Source of the DNA: Desulfobacillus sp041396245
GTDB taxonomy: Bacteria > Pseudomonadota > Gammaproteobacteria > Burkholderiales > Rhodocyclaceae
Direction: 5' to 3'
Length of the DNA: 64,000 bases
Assembly (NCBI GenBank): GCA_041396245.1
Contig: JAWKYW010000015.1
Span: 1 to 64,000, forward strand
This document shows positions 61,812 to 64,000 of the stretch, piece by piece. The translations under genes were made by a program, and so were the position numbers. The notes below the pieces were generated by a model. The model worked only from the letters and a program-made list of their open reading frames with translations. It was not told the origin of the DNA and searched no databases. Each line of letters opens with the position of its first letter. Position 1 is the stretch's first letter.

Positions 61812-63023
61812 TTATCCCGGCTGGCCGTCCGGCCGCGGCTTCAGGTAGACCGGCGCGAACTTCGCGTACCAGGCGCCGAACACGAGCAGCCAGCCGAGCG
61901 CGGCCAGAAATGTCGGGTTGGCCGCGCCCGGCAGGTGGATGAATTCCGCCGCGACGCGCAGCACCGCCACCGCCTGCATGCCCCAGAATACCCGCCAGGT
62001 CGCATTGTCCGCATTCAGGGGGCGGCCCGAGTGGCCGAGCGTCACGCGCGTCACCATCCCGATCACGGCCGAGGCGAAGAAGCCGAGCGTCAGCGCATGC
62101 AGCGGCGCCAGCCCGAGCGAACCGGCCTCCGCCAGCAGCAGCAGGCTGTGCGCGGCGTAGAGCGCCAGGCTCAGCCCCAGCCAGGCGAAGGCAACGTGCA
62201 GCACCGCCAGCAGGCGCACCGCGAGGCAGCGGCGCAGCTGCCAGGCGTGCGACAGCCAGAGGGCCGCCAGCGCCGCCGGCAAGTCGGCCAGCCAGGTCCA
62301 TTGCGGCAGTTCGGCGACCTCGAGCAGGCCGTGCGCGGCATAGCAGGCCAGCAGCAGGTGCAACAGCCGCGGCGGCCGCACGACGCGGTATTGCGGGATC
62401 ACCGCGCTGGAGAAGAACGGCACCATGCGGTGGCACAGCGCCGTGAACACCGGCAGCAGGAAGAACCACGGCGCGCCCTTCACGGCGATCTGCGCCAGAC
62501 GGGCCGGCGCGCCGGCGGCGAAGGCAAGGAACGCCGCCAGCAGCAGCACGCCGAAAGTCAGCCCCCCCACCACGGCGACGATGTGGGTCTGCTCGTTGCT
62601 TGGCGTGCGCATGACGCGCCAGAGCGCGGGCAGGCCGGCGCACCAGCCGGCGACGACGACGGCCAGCGACGGCACGAGCAGGAGCGGCAGCCACAGCGCC
62701 GCGTAGAAGCCCAGCCAGCCGGCGCCCATCAGGGCGAAGGCGGCCAGGTAGGACGCGGCGCCCACCGGCGCCGCCGCCTGCCAGCGCGGACCGGCGGTCA
62801 TGACGAAGCCGAAGATGAAAAAGGGAAAGAAGCCGAAGCTCATCAGCACCGCGTGGAGCCACGGCGCCGGCAGCGGCCAGGCCGTCGCCGCATGCAGGTC
62901 GGCATGACGGGCCGACAGGTCGAAGGCCCACCACAGCATGGCCAGCACGCCCTGCGTGGCGCCGGCGAAAAACATGACGCGATGCGGTGCGTGGAAAAAA
63001 ACGGGCAGTCCCTGCGGGCTCAT
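61812..63023 (-). CDS. nnrS: NnrS-family protein (second copy)
   Basis: The 403-residue polytopic protein has about 12 membrane segments and NnrS-type features (FHAPHRVMFFAGATQGVLAMLWW at the start; LCHRMVPFFSSAVIPQYRVV; HALTLGFFASAVIGMVTRVTLGHSG). It is only distantly similar to the copy at 54015. It precedes sirB2 on the same strand and diverges from a DNR-type regulator, suggesting a nitric oxide response. A membrane segment reads AVVGGLTF, a 24-base motif copy. Confidence 0.92.
   Translation of the reverse strand: MSPQGLPVFFHAPHRVMFFAGATQGVLAMLWWAFDLSARHADLHAATAWPLPAPWLHAVLMSFGFFPFFIFGFVMTAGPRWQAAAPVGAASYLAAFALMGAGWLGFYAALWLPLLLVPSLAVVVAGWCAGLPALWRVMRTPSNEQTHIVAVVGGLTFGVLLLAAFLAFAAGAPARLAQIAVKGAPWFFLLPVFTALCHRMVPFFSSAVIPQYRVVRPPRLLHLLLACYAAHGLLEVAELPQWTWLADLPAALAALWLSHAWQLRRCLAVRLLAVLHVAFAWLGLSLALYAAHSLLLLAEAGSLGLAPLHALTLGFFASAVIGMVTRVTLGHSGRPLNADNATWRVFWGMQAVAVLRVAAEFIHLPGAANPTFLAALGWLLVFGAWYAKFAPVYLKPRPDGQPG
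62554..62577 (+). repeat. 24-base dispersed motif, copy 16
   Basis: AAAGTCAGCC-N8-ACGGCG inside nnrS; the coding strand reads AVVGGLTF in a membrane segment. Confidence 0.8.
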
Positions 63024-63113
63024 CGCCGGCGGCTCCGCCGGCTCGCCCGGAATGGGTTTTCCATGTTATGTTTCATGGGCCGCGCCCCCGCCAGAGCCGT
63101 CAAGGATCTTTCA

Positions 63114-63806
63114 ATGAATAACGACAAGCTCGACATCGCTCAAGTTCTCCGCAGAATCCCCCTGTTCCAGGAGCTCGCCCAGGAACAGATCGAGCGCCTC
63201 GCCGCGCAGACGCGCGAAAAGCGCCTGCACAAGGGCGAGATGCTGTTTCAGAAAGGCGACCAGCCGCGCGGCTTCTACGCCATCATCTACGGCCAGATGA
63301 AGCTGGCCTTCCCCTCGGCCGCCGGCAACGAGAAGGTGGTCGAGATCCTCGGGCCCCAGCAGAGCTTCGGCGAGGCGGTGATGTTCATGGACCGCCCCTA
63401 TCCCGTCTTCGCCGAGTCGCTCGCCGACACCCTGCTGCTGCACATCGCCCGCCAGGCCGTCTTCGAGATGCTCGAAACCGACGCCTCCTTCGCCCGCCGC
63501 ATGCTGGCCGGCCTCGCCCTGCGCCTGCACGGACTCATCCGCGACGTCGAATCCTACTCGCTGCGCTCCAGCACGCAGCGCGTCATCGGCTTCCTGCTGC
63601 AGCGCATCGACCATGGCGAGGACGAGTCGCGCGACGTCGAGATCGACCTGCCGACCAGCAAGCAGGTCATCGCCTCCCGCCTCAACCTCACGCCGGAAAC
63701 CCTCTCGCGCATCTTCCACGACCTGTCCGCCGCCAAGCTCATCACCGTGCATGGCAAGCACGTCTCGGTGCACGGCGTGAAGCTGCTGCGCGAATACGAG
63801 CCCTGA
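63114..63806 (+). CDS. DNR-type Crp/Fnr regulator
   Basis: The 230-residue Crp/Fnr protein has no FNR cysteine set and resembles DNR/NnrR regulators that sense nitric oxide through haem (EILGPQQSFGEAVMFMDRPYPVFAESL in the barrel; LNLTPETLSRIFHDLSAAK as recognition helix, with E-x-x-S-R). It probably controls the divergent nnrS and NO-related genes elsewhere. ATG 63114 has CAAGGATC upstream. I see no FNR/DNR box in the 90-base divergent gap. Confidence 0.85.
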   Translation: MNNDKLDIAQVLRRIPLFQELAQEQIERLAAQTREKRLHKGEMLFQKGDQPRGFYAIIYGQMKLAFPSAAGNEKVVEILGPQQSFGEAVMFMDRPYPVFAESLADTLLLHIARQAVFEMLETDASFARRMLAGLALRLHGLIRDVESYSLRSSTQRVIGFLLQRIDHGEDESRDVEIDLPTSKQVIASRLNLTPETLSRIFHDLSAAKLITVHGKHVSVHGVKLLREYEP

Positions 63807-63839
63807 TCGTGCGGGGCGCTGCACCGCCCCGCACGATCA
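63804..63839. terminator. Long perfect hairpin after the DNR-type gene
   Basis: Two perfect 15-base arms (TGATCGTGCGGGGCG and its complement) with a 6-base loop, beginning on the stop codon TGA. No T-run follows, so it may stall polymerase or protect mRNA rather than terminate strictly. Confidence 0.65.
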
Positions 63840-63920
63840 AGGCATTTCATGCGCACCCCCTCCCTTCCTCCCCCGCCGGGCGGGGGAGGCGATTAGCCGG
63901 CCCCGCCCCCAGGGGCGGGG

Positions 63921-64000
63921 TCAGGCGGACGGCGCCTGCTCCTGCGCCAGGTGCGCCTCCAGGTCGCGGCTGAAGCGGGCAAAGTTGCGCGTCGCCACGA
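63921..64000 (-). CDS. 3' end of an unidentified gene
   Basis: On the minus strand an open frame enters from the right edge and stops with TGA at 63921-63923. The last residues read VATRNFARFSRDLEAHLAQEQAPSA. Codon use is like the neighbours, so it is likely the end of a real gene, but 25 residues are too few to name it. The gap 63840-63920 holds two GC-rich hairpins. Confidence 0.45.
   Translation of the reverse strand, partial: VATRNFARFSRDLEAHLAQEQAPSA

Overview
The window is a single chromosomal stretch of a GC-rich betaproteobacterium, most likely of the Rhodocyclales type. This rests on typical gene neighbourhoods (nadE-glnB, exbBD-tonB, hemN-fnr, NnrS proteins, cbb3/denitrification-style regulators) and on protein style. 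I cannot fix the genus. It is densely coded: no gene-free stretch exceeds about 300 bases. There is no rRNA, phage, transposase or CRISPR array.

Region 1 (1-10.7 kb) is a biofilm adhesin module. It holds the C-terminal part of a giant RTX adhesin with a von Willebrand A domain, a catalytically degenerate GGDEF/EAL receptor (LapD type), its periplasmic protease (LapG type), and a TolC-type outer membrane channel with an unusual C-terminal NTF2-like domain. Region 2 (10.7-25 kb) is housekeeping: tRNA-Ser(CGA), mltF, serS, rarA, lolA, ftsK, a Crp-like regulator, trxB, an Smr protein, an ArnT-like transferase, glnB, nadE and ppa.

Region 3 (25-33 kb) is a metal-efflux operon. A CadR/PbrR-type MerR regulator faces a canonical MerR operator. 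That promoter reads into a transglutaminase-like gene, a CzcI-like gene, czcCBA-type RND genes and a PII-like gene. Region 4 (33-43 kb) is iron acquisition: P19, a porin, a cupredoxin and a polyferredoxin (an Ftr system without an FTR1 permease gene), then hemP, bfd, bfr, tonB-exbB-exbD, and a Fur-boxed TonB-dependent receptor with a membrane-anchored haem c protein.

Region 5 (43-54 kb) contains a HigBA-type toxin-antitoxin pair, TspO, a DUF423 protein, an OxyR-like site followed by ahpC-ahpF-dps, a lone selenosugar synthase gene (senB type) with a small unknown gene, TerB, NfeD-SPFH, a ZIP transporter and an MFS transporter. Region 6 (54-64 kb) joins copper and low-oxygen functions: nnrS, copZ, a secreted ankyrin protein, copA, a TauE/SafE-like protein, hemN, fnr (with an FNR box between them), sirB2, a second nnrS and a DNR-type regulator.

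The strongest unexplained signal is a dispersed 24-base motif, AAAGTCAGTC-N8-ACGGCG. It has 16 gap-free copies in both orientations, in spacers and inside unrelated genes, where most copies encode the peptide pattern AVxxGLTF. Several other palindromic repeats have been built into gene starts: the lolA signal peptide, the cupredoxin start codon, the smr N-terminus and the tonB N-terminus.
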